From contig CAMWRN010000052.1 in NCBI GenBank assembly GCA_947176675.1, forward strand, positions 1 to 11,708: a stretch of DNA of 11,708 nt, in the 5' to 3' direction. The first letter of the stretch is position 1. Every line of letters starts with the position of its first letter. Origin of the DNA: an uncultured Clostridia bacterium. GTDB lineage: Bacteria; Bacillota; Clostridia; Oscillospirales; Ruminococcaceae. The notes beneath the pieces were generated by a model. It saw only the letters and a list, made by a program, of their open reading frames with translations, had not been told where the DNA came from and ran no database searches. This document shows, one piece after another, positions 1-7,966 of the stretch. The translations under genes and the position numbers were made by a program.

Positions 1-2
1 GG

Positions 3-2486
3 GAACGTGAAAATGATGTTCCCTATACTCCTGCGCCAAAGCCCGACAGGTCGTTTTCGGAAAAATTTGAAGAGCCTAATCTTTACGGCGACAAGGACGA
101 AGACAATGAAAGCGAGGAAAAGGCGGGAATATCCTCCCTGTTCAAAAAGAAAAGCGGCAAACCGCAGAAGCCGTCAAAACAAAATGCTCCGCAAAAACAC
201 AAACCTGTCGAACCACCCATACAAAGCTTTTCAACAGGCGATTCCGGAGCGGACGATCCCTTTGAAAAATACTCCTCCATTAATAACGGCAGCAGCCTTG
301 ACAATATTTTAAATGAATATTCCGATCCCAAAAAGAGACCGCTCAGAAACGAAACCGTTCAGAACACACAGCACAAAAGCATTACAGACTTTTTCACCAA
401 GCTTGTACCAAAGCCGGATAATGCCGAACAGGGAATATCGGGAAACACTGAGCTGCTGGACGGCATGATAAAGGCGAAAAAGGAAAGAATATCCCGCACT
501 CAGCACGTTTCGCCCATTGAGAGAAAATCCATTTCGGATATAGACCTGGACCTTGACGGGAAGATACTGCCCGATACGGCGCAGCTTCCGAATACGGAAC
601 ATCAGAACGAGCTGGAAAAGCTGAACGCTCTCAAAGAGCGCAGAAGCAAAAAGATAAAGGATTTCGTCCTTGTGGGCGACGAGGAGGACGTTTCGGAGGA
701 CGATGAGGGTATTGGAAACGAACCTGCCGTTATAGACGATTTCGAGAACTTTAACGACGCTCCCTCAATTGCTCACGATATCGCGCAGCTGAAGGGCAGT
801 CTGATACTGCGGCTGTTCGTGCTTATCATATGCTTCGGAGCAAGCCTTTACATAGCTTTTGCAAACGATACTCAGGCTCTTCCGATCATGGATCTGCTAA
901 ACAAGCGTTCCCAGACAAACACGTATCTTTTCGTAAACGCCATTATCGGACTTCTTGCGGCGTTTTCAAGCTATACGGTAATATCCTGCGGACTTTCCAA
1001 GCTTGTCTCCTTTAAGGCAGACAGCGACAGCTTATGTGCGGTGTCGGTAGTTTCCTCTATAGCGTCCGCCATGATAATGTTTGCAAACGGCAACCTTGTA
1101 AAAGGAAGCTATGTTCACATCTATGTTCCGGTGGCTGTTGCTTCGCTGCTGTTCAACACACTGGGAAAGCTGTTTATAGTAAGCCGCACTCAAAGAAGCT
1201 TCCGCTTTGTTTCGGGCAGCAGTGACAAATACGCCATATTTCCCGTCACGGATGAGGAGACCGCCCAGAACTTTACAAGGGGTGCGCTCAGCGATTTCCC
1301 GAATCTTGCAGCAATGCGCCGCACCGAGCTTATTTCCGACTTTCTCAAGACCTCGTATTCAAGCGACAGCACCGACCGCTTCTGTCGGGTATTCACTCCC
1401 ATAGTTCTGGCTGCTGCGGCGGCTATAGGTCTTATAGCCGGATTCGCAGGCAGAACAGAGCACGGCTCGTCCTCAATGTTTATCGGCATTTCCGTATTTG
1501 TGGGAGTAGTGGCGATATGCACGGGCTTCTCGGTAATGCTGGTGGTAAATCTTCCTATGCTCAGGGCGTCGGACAAAAATTCCGAATTGCAGGGCGTTGT
1601 CATCGGTTACGACAGCGTAGAGGAATTTGCGGAGACAAACAGCGTGCTCGTGGACGCGGAACAGCTTTTCCCTGCGGGAAGCGTAAGGCTTTCGGCAATA
1701 AAAGTGTTCTCTGACACGCGGATAGACGAAGCCATAGTGGAGGCGGCAAGCCTTACAACTCAGGCGGGAAGTATTCTGAAGAATATGTTCTACGATATAA
1801 TCGCGGGAAAAACAGAGCTGCTCAATCCCGTTGAAAGCTATATTTTTGAAGACTCTATGGGACTCTGCGGCTGGATAAACAACAAGCGTGTGCTGCTTGG
1901 AAACAGAGAGCTTATGATAAACCACAGCATCGAGGGCAGACCTCCGCTTACAAAAGAAAAGGAGTATACCGAAAACGGAAGATACGCGGTGTATCTCTCC
2001 ATTTCGGGAGAGCTTTCGGCGATGTTTCTGGTTGAGATAACACCCTCCATGGAGGTAAGGAACGCTTTCCACGACCTGCAAAGGAACGGGGTATATGCAA
2101 TGATCCGCACAGTGGATTCCCTTGTGTCCATAAACCGCCTTTCGGAGCTGTTTGAGATATCCCCCGAATATCTGAAGCTGATACCGTTCCGCGTTCACGA
2201 ACAGTTTGCCGAGACAACGTCCTACCGGTTAAAGCATAGGGCGACCCTTGCCTGCTCGGGAAGATTTGCAGCGTTCACATCACTTATACTGAGCTGCCGC
2301 CACATGAAGACCACGATCGGTTTCGGTATAGGCATGCAGGCGGTGTCGACGCTGCTGGGTATACTTATATGCCTTGCAATGGTAGCCATCGGCAGCTATC
2401 AGGAGCTTTCGGTCTCAATGGAGATAATGTACAATTTTATCTTTACCGCAGTGCTGATCGTTTTCCAGATATTCAGAAAAAACTGA
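3..2486 (+). CDS. Degenerate P1B-type ATPase-like membrane protein (5' partial)
   Basis: The frame is open from the window edge to the stop at 2486 (827 residues visible), so the Met at 465 is probably internal and the true start lies upstream. Residue numbers here count from that Met. About 265 hydrophilic, acidic, low-complexity residues come first. Eight likely membrane segments follow at about 113-133, 154-176, 188-206, 216-238, 308-328, 338-362, 619-643 and 650-670. This 4+2+2 pattern, with soluble blocks at 239-307 and 363-600, is the P1B heavy-metal ATPase topology. By eye, VDAEQLFPAG (Asp397) sits where FDKTGTLTxG belongs, AASLTTQAGS replaces the AASLExxSEHP region, GLCGWINNKRVLLGN matches the nucleotide-domain strand, and RTVD replaces TGD. 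TGE, CPC and GDGxND are absent. ATP-driven transport therefore looks impossible, and a scaffold or sensor role is inferred. The fold assignment is by eye and moderately sure. Confidence 0.7.
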   Translation, partial: ERENDVPYTPAPKPDRSFSEKFEEPNLYGDKDEDNESEEKAGISSLFKKKSGKPQKPSKQNAPQKHKPVEPPIQSFSTGDSGADDPFEKYSSINNGSSLDNILNEYSDPKKRPLRNETVQNTQHKSITDFFTKLVPKPDNAEQGISGNTELLDGMIKAKKERISRTQHVSPIERKSISDIDLDLDGKILPDTAQLPNTEHQNELEKLNALKERRSKKIKDFVLVGDEEDVSEDDEGIGNEPAVIDDFENFNDAPSIAHDIAQLKGSLILRLFVLIICFGASLYIAFANDTQALPIMDLLNKRSQTNTYLFVNAIIGLLAAFSSYTVISCGLSKLVSFKADSDSLCAVSVVSSIASAMIMFANGNLVKGSYVHIYVPVAVASLLFNTLGKLFIVSRTQRSFRFVSGSSDKYAIFPVTDEETAQNFTRGALSDFPNLAAMRRTELISDFLKTSYSSDSTDRFCRVFTPIVLAAAAAIGLIAGFAGRTEHGSSSMFIGISVFVGVVAICTGFSVMLVVNLPMLRASDKNSELQGVVIGYDSVEEFAETNSVLVDAEQLFPAGSVRLSAIKVFSDTRIDEAIVEAASLTTQAGSILKNMFYDIIAGKTELLNPVESYIFEDSMGLCGWINNKRVLLGNRELMINHSIEGRPPLTKEKEYTENGRYAVYLSISGELSAMFLVEITPSMEVRNAFHDLQRNGVYAMIRTVDSLVSINRLSELFEISPEYLKLIPFRVHEQFAETTSYRLKHRATLACSGRFAAFTSLILSCRHMKTTIGFGIGMQAVSTLLGILICLAMVAIGSYQELSVSMEIMYNFIFTAVLIVFQIFRKN

Positions 2487-2498
2487 GGGGGCGTTTCA

Positions 2499-3845
2499 AT
2501 GTCATTCGGTAAAAAACTTACAAGCGAAAAATTTTACGCGCTATATATATCAACGCTTATGATCCTGATTCCGCTTGGGGAATTTATCTCAGAGTTTTTT
2601 GACGTACAGTTCTACGCCCAGCAGGTTATTGTTGCGGTATACGGCGCAGTCGGTATCGTTTCGGTGATGTTTTTCTTCTTTGAAAAATCAAAGGCTCCGC
2701 AGTTTTATCCGTCGGATATTTCCTATGTAAGTCTTCTTTTATTTGCGGTCATATCGCTGATATTCACGCAGAATATACTCTCTGGAACAGGCGGAGGAGG
2801 AGAATGGCTGATACACTTTGCTGCATATTTCAGTCTTATGTTTGCGGGAACAATGATAAAAAGCGCCGAGCTGAGAAAAAAAGTGATCTGTGTATTTGTC
2901 GCAGCAGCTATCTTTAACTGCCTTGTAGCTTTCCCCCAAAGCTTCGGTCTGCGTATAATGGACTGCACGACCGCACCCGAATACCATACCATTATGAACG
3001 CAGTGTTCGGACTTACCCATAACTGCAACTACTTTGCAGGATTGTGTACTCTTTTTATCGGGTTGAGCTCAGGCTTGTTTATCTTTTCAGAAAAGACTTC
3101 CGCCAAATGGCTTTCACTTGCTTTATACGCTCTCTGCTTTTACTGCGCGATCGCCACGACCACCAGAATAGCATGGCTCGGAAGCCTCGGAGTGCTGTTT
3201 TTTTACGCAGTATCCTTCATTGTGATGAAAGCAAAAAAATACGATGTCGGCAAGCTGAAAAGTCATTGGGCTCGCCTTGGGATAATCACGGCTGTCTCGG
3301 CGGCAATATTTATTTACTTTGCCATTTTTACGGACGCAATGTATTTCAGCTTGATCGAAACGGCAACTGACATAACTATGAGCGAAAGTGAAAACGTCAG
3401 CTTTGAGGAGTTTGGAAGCAAGCGCGGATATATTTGGAAATACGCATTTAAGGCGCTGCCGAAGCACTGGCTCACAGGCGTGGGCCTTGACAACTTTTAT
3501 TATGTTTTTACCTCCAATCCCGAATGGGACCACACTCATTCCGCTCCAAGAGCGCATAACGAGTATATACAAACGCTTGTCACCCAAGGCGTGTTCGCTG
3601 CTGTAAATTATATTGCCATGCTGGTATACGCCTGCGTTACGGGAGTCAGGACTGTGATAAGCACAAAGGACAATGAAAAAAGAATTATCACATGGATACT
3701 GTTGGGAATGTTTGCAGGATATGCAGTGCAGGCGTTGGTAAACAGCAGTGTTGTAAATGTGGCTCCATATTTCTGGATCACGGTCGGCATGACAATGCCC
3801 AAAAGCGAACAGAAAGTCATTAGACTCAAAAACAGAAAAACCTGA
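2499..3845 (+). CDS. O-antigen ligase-like (Wzy_C family) membrane protein
   Basis: This 448-residue protein has about ten or eleven hydrophobic segments, with a large non-membrane loop at about 280-365, as in the WaaL/Wzy/O-antigen ligase superfamily. Family hallmarks visible are TTTRIAW (Arg223), KRGYIWKYAFKAL (Arg309), GVGLDNF (327-333) and AHNEYIQ (His353, Asn354). Family members transfer or polymerise lipid-linked glycans at the outer face of the membrane. In a Gram-positive cell the acceptor would be a capsule, teichoic acid-like polymer or glycosylated protein, and the substrate cannot be read from sequence. The start is supported by a GAGGGGG ribosome binding site at 2485-2491 that overlaps the upstream stop codon. 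The 12-base gap indicates co-transcription with the ATPase-like gene. No glycosyltransferase genes are visible nearby. Confidence 0.8.
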   Translation: MSFGKKLTSEKFYALYISTLMILIPLGEFISEFFDVQFYAQQVIVAVYGAVGIVSVMFFFFEKSKAPQFYPSDISYVSLLLFAVISLIFTQNILSGTGGGGEWLIHFAAYFSLMFAGTMIKSAELRKKVICVFVAAAIFNCLVAFPQSFGLRIMDCTTAPEYHTIMNAVFGLTHNCNYFAGLCTLFIGLSSGLFIFSEKTSAKWLSLALYALCFYCAIATTTRIAWLGSLGVLFFYAVSFIVMKAKKYDVGKLKSHWARLGIITAVSAAIFIYFAIFTDAMYFSLIETATDITMSESENVSFEEFGSKRGYIWKYAFKALPKHWLTGVGLDNFYYVFTSNPEWDHTHSAPRAHNEYIQTLVTQGVFAAVNYIAMLVYACVTGVRTVISTKDNEKRIITWILLGMFAGYAVQALVNSSVVNVAPYFWITVGMTMPKSEQKVIRLKNRKT

Positions 3846-3855
3846 TCTTTTCCGG

Positions 3856-3896
3856 ATAGTTCCGTGCGGGATATGCTCCTGTGCGGAACTATTTTT
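3856..3896 (+). terminator. Intrinsic terminator after the Wzy_C gene
   Basis: A 15-bp stem pairs 3856-3870 with 3878-3892. The outer nine pairs are perfect (ATAGTTCCG/CGGAACTAT) and the inner six include three G-T wobbles. The loop is seven bases and a T-run follows at 3892-3896. It ends the ATPase-like/Wzy_C transcript ahead of the glgP promoter. Confidence 0.85.
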
Positions 3897-3947
3897 GCCG
3901 AAATCGGACAGGCTAAAGTTTATTTGGCAAAAATCCGCATAAAATAG

Positions 3948-3976
3948 TTGCAAGATAGTCAAAAATATGGTACAAT
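3948..3976 (+). promoter_or_regulatory. Sigma-A promoter of glgP
   Basis: TTGCAA at 3948-3953 and TACAAT at 3971-3976 are separated by 17 bases, each one base off the housekeeping consensus. Transcription should start near 3983, giving a leader of about 30 bases before the glgP start codon. Confidence 0.75.
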
Positions 3977-4013
3977 TATTCAAGATTATTTTTTTGAAAG
4001 GACGGCTGACAAC

Positions 4014-6368
4014 ATGAATAAAGAACAGTTTCTGGCAAAAATAAACGAAAACCTCCGCGTTGACGGCAGGACGGATATTTCTCACGCCACCCCCAAGCAG
4101 CTCCACTGCGCGCTCTCCAGAGCGGTAATGGACAATATAATCCCCCTATGGGACAAGACCGAGGAGCGCCACAACGGCAAGCGCCGCGCTTACTACCTTT
4201 CTGCGGAATTTCTTATGGGACGTGCGGTTTTCAACAATCTTTACTGCGCAGGACTTCTTGACGAGGCTAAGGAAATTTTATCCGAGCAGGGCGTTAATAT
4301 AGCTTGTCTGGAAGAGATCGAGGACGCCGCTCTGGGCAACGGCGGTCTGGGACGTCTTGCGGCTTGCTTTCTTGATTCCGCTGCGGCGCACGATATACCC
4401 CTCAACGGCTACGGTATCCGTTACCGCTACGGTCTGTTCAAGCAGTCCATAGGAAACGGCTTCCAGCAGGAAAGAGCCGACGCTTGGCTCGACTACGGAG
4501 ACGCTTGGAGCGTTCGTGCGGAAAATGAAGCTGTAAGAGTTGATTTTGCCGACCAGTCTGTAATAGCTGTTCCCTACGACGTGCCTATCATCGGTTACGG
4601 CGGAAAGGCTGTAAACACCCTCCGTCTCTGGCAGAGCGAACCCCTCAACGGCTTCGATTTCGGCAAGTTCGACAATCAGGACTATATGGGCGCAAGCGAG
4701 AACACTATCCTTGCGGAGGCTATCTCAAATGTTCTGTACCCCAACGACAACACCGAAAAGGGTCTGCGCCTGAGACTGAAGCAGCAGTATTTCTTTGTGT
4801 CCGCTTCGGTACAGGATATTATCCGCCGCTACAAGAAAATACACGGAAACGACTTTTCAAAATTTGCGGAAAGCTACGCGCTCCAGCTTAACGATACGCA
4901 CCCCACGGTTGCTATACCCGAGCTTATCAGGATATTCATGTTCAAGGAGGGTATGTCTTTCGGCGAGGCATTTGACATCGTTCAGAAGACCTGCAACTAC
5001 ACAAACCACACCGTTCTTGGCGAGGCTCTGGAAAAATGGGGCGCAGGTCTGTTCAGAAGCGTTATCCCCACAATTTACGAGATCGTGCTTATGATCGACG
5101 CACATCTTGAAAAATATCTCCGTTCTATCGGTCAGACCGAAGAGCAGATCACCGAAAAGCGCATTTTTGACGGCGAACGTATCCACATGGCGAGAATGGC
5201 GATATTTGCATCCTCCCATACAAACGGCGTTGCTCAGCTCCACACGGATATTCTCAAAAACGACGTTCTCAAGAATTGGTACGAAATTTTCCCCGACCGT
5301 TTCCAGAACAAGACAAACGGAATCACACCCCGCCGCTGGATAGGTCTGTGCAATCCCGAGCTGTCCGCACTTATCACCGAAAAGATCGGTGACGGCTGGC
5401 AGACCGACCTTGACAGGCTGTCTGAGCTGAAAAAGTTTGTTAACGACGGAAACACCATTCACCGCTTTATGGACATCAAGCGTGAGAAAAAAGTCCAGCT
5501 CTGCGAATACATCAAAAAGCACGAGGGCGTGGAACTGAACCCCGACTGGGTATTCGATATTCAGGTAAAGCGTCTGCACGAGTACAAGAGACAGCTTCTC
5601 AACGCGTTCTCGGTAGTAGACCTGTACTTCCAGATCAAGGAAAATAAGCTGCCCGACTTGCAGCCCACCTGCTTTATTTTCGGCGCGAAGGCTGCTCCCG
5701 CATACCGCCGCGCAAAGGGCATAATCAAGTATATCAACGAGGTTGCAAAGCTTGTCAACAACGATCCCGATACCAAGGATAAGCTTAAAGTCCTGTTCGT
5801 TCAGAACTATAATGTTTCCTACGCGGAGAAGCTTATCCCTGCTGCGGATATTTCCGAGCAGATCTCCACTGCGGGACTTGAAGCCAGCGGCACGGGCAAT
5901 ATGAAATTCATGCTCAACGGAGCGGTAACTCTCGGCACATACGACGGCGCAAACGTTGAGATCGTTGAAGAAGCGGGCTGGGAGAACGAATATATCTTCG
6001 GCGCAAGAGTTGAGGAAATTGAAAAGATCAAGCCCAACTACAAGCCGAGAGAGAAGATATACTACACCAACGAGCGTGTAAAGAGGGTTGTCAATACGCT
6101 TGTTGACAGCACCTTCAACGACGGCGATACGGGTATGTTCGGCGAGCTTTTCAACGCGCTGATAAACGGTACAAGCTGGCACAAGCCCGACAACTACTTC
6201 CTGCTTGCTGATCTGGAGGGTTATGTGGATACCAAGCTCCGTGCACTGTATGACTATAAGAACCGTGAGATGTTCTCCAAGAAGTGCTGGATGAACGTTG
6301 CTTGCAGCGGAAAGTTCAGCTCCGACAGAACTGTCAAGCAGTACGCAGAGGAACTCTGGAAGCTGTAA
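4014..6368 (+). CDS. glgP: Glycogen/alpha-glucan phosphorylase
   Basis: This cytoplasmic PLP enzyme releases glucose-1-phosphate from alpha-1,4-glucan ends by phosphorolysis (GT35 family). The 784 residues are close to bacterial GlgP/MalP length. Hallmarks are the N-terminal RRAYYLSAEFLMGR (57-70), LGNGGLGRLAACFLDS (107-122), LNDTHPT (292-298), NHTVLGEALEKW (331-342) and the PLP site EASGTGNMKFMLN, whose Lys631 should bind the cofactor. The start at 4014 is chosen because GAAAGGA lies at 3996-4002 and the promoter -35/-10 elements lie inside the longer open frame. It stands alone with no glycogen synthase, branching or debranching gene in the window. No terminator of its own is visible after the stop. 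GlgP and MalP cannot be separated without phylogeny. Confidence 0.95.
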   Translation: MNKEQFLAKINENLRVDGRTDISHATPKQLHCALSRAVMDNIIPLWDKTEERHNGKRRAYYLSAEFLMGRAVFNNLYCAGLLDEAKEILSEQGVNIACLEEIEDAALGNGGLGRLAACFLDSAAAHDIPLNGYGIRYRYGLFKQSIGNGFQQERADAWLDYGDAWSVRAENEAVRVDFADQSVIAVPYDVPIIGYGGKAVNTLRLWQSEPLNGFDFGKFDNQDYMGASENTILAEAISNVLYPNDNTEKGLRLRLKQQYFFVSASVQDIIRRYKKIHGNDFSKFAESYALQLNDTHPTVAIPELIRIFMFKEGMSFGEAFDIVQKTCNYTNHTVLGEALEKWGAGLFRSVIPTIYEIVLMIDAHLEKYLRSIGQTEEQITEKRIFDGERIHMARMAIFASSHTNGVAQLHTDILKNDVLKNWYEIFPDRFQNKTNGITPRRWIGLCNPELSALITEKIGDGWQTDLDRLSELKKFVNDGNTIHRFMDIKREKKVQLCEYIKKHEGVELNPDWVFDIQVKRLHEYKRQLLNAFSVVDLYFQIKENKLPDLQPTCFIFGAKAAPAYRRAKGIIKYINEVAKLVNNDPDTKDKLKVLFVQNYNVSYAEKLIPAADISEQISTAGLEASGTGNMKFMLNGAVTLGTYDGANVEIVEEAGWENEYIFGARVEEIEKIKPNYKPREKIYYTNERVKRVVNTLVDSTFNDGDTGMFGELFNALINGTSWHKPDNYFLLADLEGYVDTKLRALYDYKNREMFSKKCWMNVACSGKFSSDRTVKQYAEELWKL

Positions 6369-6383
6369 AATTTAAAAAAATAC

Positions 6384-6412
6384 TTGACAAAACTGCTTTT
6401 TTGTATTATCAT
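6384..6412 (+). promoter_or_regulatory. Promoter of the hflX leader
   Basis: A perfect TTGACA at 6384-6389 is followed after 17 bases by TATCAT at 6407-6412. Transcription would start near 6419, about 260 bases before hflX. The stretch from here to the attenuator-like terminator appears to be a regulatory leader, and no second promoter is evident between that terminator and hflX. Confidence 0.75.
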
Positions 6413-6465
6413 TAATTTGTGTTCTTTTTAAAGACTCAAATTTTACCGAAAGCGAGGCGGACAAA

Positions 6466-6540
6466 GTGTATATTTCTGTATCTTTCTTCCCACATATGTA
6501 CTATGGAGTCTGTCTGCAAAATAGGTTCAGATGCGCATAA
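6466..6540 (+). CDS. Candidate leader peptide (uORF) upstream of hflX
   Basis: A GTG codon at 6466 lies eight bases after GAGG (6454-6457, within GCGAGGCGG) and opens a 24-codon frame ending in TAA at 6538-6540. The peptide begins MYISVSFFPHMYYGV and is rich in aromatic residues. An in-frame ATG at 6496 is an alternative start, but no Shine-Dalgarno sequence precedes it. The stop codon lies inside the 5' arm of a hairpin (6532-6552), and the terminator-like structure follows 29 bases later. This spacing is what a translation-coupled attenuator would need. Expression is inferred, and the ORF is short enough to occur by chance. Confidence 0.45.
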   Translation: MYISVSFFPHMYYGVCLQNRFRCA

Positions 6541-6552
6541 ACAATATGCGTG
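6532..6552 (+). promoter_or_regulatory. Leader hairpin over the uORF stop codon
   Basis: CGCATA (6534-6539) pairs with TATGCG (6545-6550) around an AACAA loop. Two outer G-T pairs could extend the stem to eight base pairs. A ribosome on the end of the upstream ORF would mask its 5' arm, so the hairpin could report uORF translation. Confidence 0.5.
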
Positions 6553-6568
6553 ACAATTTATGGCAGCT

Positions 6569-6624
6569 AAAGTCTCCGTAAAAGGCTAACGCCCAAAGGC
6601 GTTTTGCCCCCGCGGGGACTTTTT
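6569..6624 (+). terminator. Attenuator-like terminator in the hflX leader
   Basis: The outer stem AAAGTCTCC (6569-6577) pairs with GGGGACTTT (6614-6622) with one wobble. An inner hairpin is formed by GGC plus AACGCC (6584-6586, 6588-6593) with GGCGTT plus GCC (6598-6603, 6606-6608). Five Ts follow at 6620-6624. Because it lies between the leader promoter and hflX, full-length hflX mRNA requires readthrough or antitermination. It would also stop transcripts running on from glgP. Confidence 0.7.
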
Positions 6625-6679
6625 GTGTTATGACGCACGAACAACTTTTGCAGACCACCGACACTAAGGAGGTATAACT

Positions 6680-7927
6680 ATGACTGATAATACTATTAAA
6701 GAAATCGTAAAAGCTGTGCTGGTTTCCGCCGACACAGGTGAATTCGACGCGGAACGCTCCCTTGACGAGCTTGAAGAGCTTGCCGACACTGCGGGCGTTG
6801 AAGTCGCGGCGAGAGTCACTCAAAAGCGTCCCGCACAGGACAGTGCAACCGTCATCGGTTCCGGACGCCTTGAACAGCTTGCCGAGGAAGCAAAGGCTCT
6901 GGACGTGAACCTGATCATATTTGACTGCGAGCTTACCGCCAACCAGACCCGAAATATTGAAAAAATTCTCGATATCCGAGTTATCGACCGCACCACTCTT
7001 ATTCTGGACATTTTTGCGGGACGTGCCATTACCAAAGAGGGACGTCTTCAAGTAGAGCTTGCTCAGCAGAAATACCGTCTGCCCAGACTTGCGGGTAAGG
7101 GCGTGGAACTGTCCCGTCTGGGCGGCGGAATCGGTACGAGAGGTCCCGGCGAATCTAAGCTTGAGACCGACAAGCGGCATATCCGCCGCCGTATCGAAGC
7201 CCTCGAAGCGGAGCTTAAAGAGCTTGAACGCCGCCGTGAGCTTCACCGCGCCCGCCGCAAAAAGGACAACGTTCTGTCCGCTGCGATAGTAGGTTACACA
7301 AACGTGGGCAAATCTACTCTGCTGAACGCTCTCACCGACGCGGGCGTGCTTGCTGAAAACAAGCTTTTCGCCACGCTGGACATCACCTCGCGGGCAATCG
7401 AACTTCCCGACGGAAGAAGCGTGCTGCTTATTGATACCGTAGGACTTATCCGCCGCCTGCCCCACAATCTTGTTGAGGCGTTCAAAAGCACCCTTGAAGA
7501 AGCTGCCGCCGCGGACATTATAATCAATCTTATCGACATCAGCGCCGAAGACGGCTACGAGCAGGCGCAGGTCACGTCAGAGCTGCTTGAAGAGCTTGGC
7601 TGCGGAGCTATCCCCCGCATTGACGTGCTGAACAAGTGCGACTTGCTCCCCGAAGCGGAAAATATCAGATGCGACGAACGGACGGTAAAAATTTCCGCAA
7701 AGCAGAAAAAAGGCTTTGACGAGCTTTTAGAGTGCATTGCGCGGAATCTTCCCGAAACGTCGGTGCGCGGAAAATTTGTTATCCCCTACGACAAGACCGG
7801 CATAATAAACACTATTCGCGCAGACGGAAAAATCCTGTCCGAGGAATATCTTCCCGAGGGAACGCTCATTGATGCTATTGTTGATAAAAAAGTTCTCCAC
7901 ATGGCGGAAAGCTACAGAGCGAACTAA
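6680..7927 (+). CDS. hflX: GTPase HflX, ribosome-splitting factor
   Basis: HflX is a TRAFAC-class GTPase that binds the large ribosomal subunit and splits stalled or idle ribosomes. In several Firmicutes it gives tolerance to heat and to some ribosome-targeting antibiotics. The 415 residues carry the HflX N-terminal domain with the signature GGGIGTRGPGESKLE (148-162), a charged helical linker (about 163-196), and G motifs GYTNVGKST (205-213), Thr232, DTVG (252-255), NKCD (318-321) and SAK (339-341). The usual Phe after DTVG is Leu. The start has an ideal AAGGAGG at 6666-6672, seven bases upstream. The long structured leader suggests transcript-level control. It converges with prmC at the shared terminator. 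Confidence 0.95.
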   Translation: MTDNTIKEIVKAVLVSADTGEFDAERSLDELEELADTAGVEVAARVTQKRPAQDSATVIGSGRLEQLAEEAKALDVNLIIFDCELTANQTRNIEKILDIRVIDRTTLILDIFAGRAITKEGRLQVELAQQKYRLPRLAGKGVELSRLGGGIGTRGPGESKLETDKRHIRRRIEALEAELKELERRRELHRARRKKDNVLSAAIVGYTNVGKSTLLNALTDAGVLAENKLFATLDITSRAIELPDGRSVLLIDTVGLIRRLPHNLVEAFKSTLEEAAAADIIINLIDISAEDGYEQAQVTSELLEELGCGAIPRIDVLNKCDLLPEAENIRCDERTVKISAKQKKGFDELLECIARNLPETSVRGKFVIPYDKTGIINTIRADGKILSEEYLPEGTLIDAIVDKKVLHMAESYRAN

Positions 7928-7930
7928 AAC

Positions 7931-7966
7931 AAAAGAACGGCTGATTTGTCTCAGCCGTTCTTTTTT
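7931..7966. terminator. Bidirectional terminator between hflX and prmC
   Basis: A perfect 14-bp stem pairs 7931-7944 with 7951-7964 around a six-base loop. T-runs on both strands make it usable by the converging hflX and prmC transcripts. The prmC stop codon (7951-7953) lies inside the stem. Confidence 0.9.

Noticed and set aside
374..404. A PCNA-binding-like peptide (HKSITDFF) in the N-terminal region
   Set aside because: The match is to an archaeal/eukaryotic clamp motif in a bacterial membrane protein and needs His in place of Gln, so it is most likely chance in disordered sequence.
465..467. ATG at 465 as the true start of the ATPase-like protein
   Set aside because: The same frame is open for 154 codons upstream to the window edge with similar acidic, Lys/Pro/Ser-rich composition, and no convincing ribosome binding site precedes this ATG.
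3948..4013. TTG at 3948 as the glgP start
   Set aside because: The TTG is part of the -35 box, and the added 22 residues would be encoded across the promoter. The ATG at 4014 has a good ribosome binding site.
3123..4106. Minus-strand open frame of 327 codons opposite the Wzy_C gene and the glgP start
   Set aside because: It crosses a terminator, a promoter and two plus-strand genes, and its translation is low-complexity and Cys/His-rich with no family features, so it is a shadow frame.
4857..6182. Long minus-strand open frame of 441 codons opposite glgP
   Set aside because: It lies antisense to a strongly conserved phosphorylase, has no recognisable family features and reflects the codon bias of the real gene.
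6527..7465. Minus-strand open frame of 312 codons opposite hflX
   Set aside because: It is antisense to a clear HflX and runs into its leader hairpins, with no ribosome binding site or domain evidence.
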